From contig CM082591.2 in assembly GCA_040954595.2 (NCBI GenBank), positions 9,548,001 to 9,612,000 of the forward strand: 64,000 bases of DNA. The letters are read 5' to 3'. The translations under genes were made by a program, and so were the position numbers. The stretch is from Balanoglossus misakiensis (Eukaryota > Hemichordata). Position 1 is the stretch's first letter; each line of letters opens with the position of its first letter. The notes beneath the pieces are model-generated. The model searched no databases. It worked only from the letters and a program-made list of their open reading frames with translations, and was not told where the DNA came from. Shown here in pieces: positions 62,100 to 64,000 of the stretch.

Positions 62100-62881
62100 G
62101 GCTTCATTCACAAACACCTCTGGAGGGGGGGAGGGGAGAATTCAATTTTTTTACTGCTAATTTTCACATGCCCCCCCCCCCCCCCGTACACAACCCGAAA
62201 TATTTTCAAATCCCCCACCCCCTTCTGAACTGCCAAAATTTTGAAACCCCCCCCCATTTTCTTTCACAGAGCAAAACACATCACCTATCTAACTTGTAAA
62301 AAAGAAAAACAGCGCTCCCATGAAAAGACTTTGAAACTGATGTTTCCCCTCATCAGTGGGTATTAAAACTGAACATGGTTTTTATTTTTTAAGTATTTGT
62401 ATTCTGTGTTGGGAGACATTGTAAACCGAGAATTGAAGGGGGTGGGTGTGGGAAGGGGTGTCCCCCTCCCACGTAAGAAAATTTTATAAAATACAGAGCT
62501 CAAAGCTGCATTTTTATGAACCCGGCAAAAGCAAATTAACTCAACTACCGGTATGTTGGGGAGGATAAATTTAACCGTTGCCGCTCAAAGTTATCATGGG
62601 GTGGGGGCAAGTCCCCTGACCTGGGACACTAGATAAACCAGTCAATGATTGAAAGGTGTTGATGAATGGAGGGGGTGGGTGTGGGAGGGGGTGTAAAATA
62701 AAGGGCGCGAAACTGCATTTTTGTGGACTCAAAATAAATATTTAGTCGTCAAAGTTTTCAAGTCCCCCCCTTTCAGTCCCTAAATTATTTCACATCCCCC
62801 CTACATACCCTCAATTTTTTCGAATCCCTCCCTCAATTCTCCTGCCCCCCCCCCCCTCCAGAGGTGTTTGTGAATGCAGCC
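62100..62881. mobile_element. TTA-flanked 782-bp MITE (PIF/Harbinger-like, filled site)
   Basis: Inverted ends GGCTTCATTCACAAACACCT and AGGTGTTTGTGAATGCAGCC, flanked by TTA at 62,097-62,099 and 62,882-62,884. Copy A has a single TTA at the same point (57,911-57,913). The inside holds the inverted GTGGGAGGGGGTGT unit related to 25.3-26.2 kb and poly-C runs. Confidence 0.92.
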
Positions 62882-64000
62882 TTATGAACTCCCATTTCTT
62901 TAACATGGCAAACATCGGCCATCAATTGTCGACCATATGAGATTTGCATCACTCACTAAGGGTAGCTTAAGGGAGAATTGTATAGGCATGACTTGGGCTG
63001 TAAATTTGATGAAATAGCTACATGCCTATTGTTAACAAGCAGCTGACTGTACTGAAAGACTGGAAGTGTTGTGTACTTATTTTACATATTCAATATTTGT
63101 AATTAGACCATGTCATGTATATCTTGGGGATTGCTCGATCGCAATGTCTCTGCTGGTACAATGTCCTTTTAACTTGTACAGTAATATGGTAGTGATTGTA
63201 AGTTTGTGTGCGGCATTTGTAAATTATTTTCAATTTATAAATTTTTTGTAAGTTTCTTCATTCTCAAATTGCTTGCCTAACGTACTGCTTTAAAATTTAA
63301 ATTTTTGTATGATTTTGAGTAGACTTTTTGTTTCAAAATTATTTTCGACACTTGACATTTTTGGGTGATATGATTTTACATGGAAAATCTGATTTCCCTG
63401 TAATTCGGTTGACAGGATTTTCACCATATCTCTAAATCATGAAGTACATGTATCAGAATTGCATCAGGCCCCCAAAATTCTAGTCGCCCTTGGCAAGTAA
63501 TATTAGCCATTGTTGTCCAAGGACGTTGAAGGTACAAGTGGTTTTTACACTTACTATGTAGGCATTTTATCAGAATTATTAGGTCCCATTTGGTGCAGGT
63601 ATATGTATTTATACCATGGGACCTTATGGGATCAGTTGCACATGTATATATGGATGTCTGTATGGATGTTTGTCTGTATGTCTATCAATATCAAACACTT
63701 GGAAACCACTGGCATGTGACCTTGATATTTAGTGTGGAGATGCAGGCAGGGCAGTAGGTGGGAGTTGTCAAAATGAAGTTGTCATTGCCAAAATATGCAA
63801 ATTAGCTGGGAAAGTGTCAAATTCGTCAAAACTCGGGAACTCGACAACTACTGAGCAAATTGCTTTCAAAATTGAAAATTGGTATTCCTGTAAGTTATGT
63901 TAACCTCACACAGTTCTATATGTTGTGAGCTAATAATGTGAATTTTCTATTTTTTATGTATTTATTGTCTCTTTCCACATTATCGGTAGAAAATCTTCTT

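Larger units (their letters stand above)
60290..63999 (+). repeat. Segmental duplication, copy B
   Basis: Tandem direct partner of 52,870-54,118 plus 57,604-59,500. It runs off the window edge. Paired ORFs (58,114 and 63,066) differ by frame-breaking indels and so are non-coding. Confidence 0.85.

Overview
Organism and character. The window is AT-rich metazoan nuclear DNA with short exons, GT-AG introns, many MITEs and tandem repeats, and one LINE. The domain repertoire (C-type lectin, LDLa, CUB, sushi, EGF) and the repeat style fit a marine invertebrate deuterostome such as a hemichordate or cephalochordate. That placement is inference. No bacterial operons, rRNA, tRNA or CRISPR arrays were recognised. 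All calls come from reading the sequence; no database search was run.

Minus-strand mosaic gene (36,513 down to 2,758). Twenty-five exons can be chained by splice sites and reading phase into about 1,425 codons. The order, N to C, is C-type lectin, LDLa, three CUB domains, half a sushi, three sushi, two EGF, four sushi, a Thr-rich linker and an expansin-like double-psi beta-barrel (DPBB). The 5' start and the 3' end were not found. The model carries lesions: two in-frame TGA codons, two exon frameshifts, two exons without a usable in-phase GT donor, and a missing half domain. It may be a decaying gene or may contain consensus errors.

Inside the mosaic gene. A 12.5-kb intron (23,144-35,678) holds inverted repeats, GC-rich repeats and a Pro-rich minus-strand ORF. 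A 2.6-kb foldback element (5,355-7,949) sits in another intron.

Right half. A CR1/jockey-type LINE lies at 38.59-40.93 kb, a 250-bp tandem array at 41.2-42.3 kb, and a broken intron-containing hAT-derived gene at 42.5-45.05 kb on the minus strand. The last exon of a UBE2J1-like ER ubiquitin-conjugating enzyme is at 46,247-46,812 on the plus strand.

52-64 kb. A segmental duplication contains a repeated pair of exon-like segments (52,915/53,917 and 60,337/61,589). Their substitution pattern suggests coding for a TPR-like helix pair. The two copies also serve as filled and empty sites for two MITE insertions, giving direct target-site evidence.

Far left. A 50-bp minisatellite, a degenerate Ty3/gypsy pol remnant and a tandem repeat of about 270 bp.
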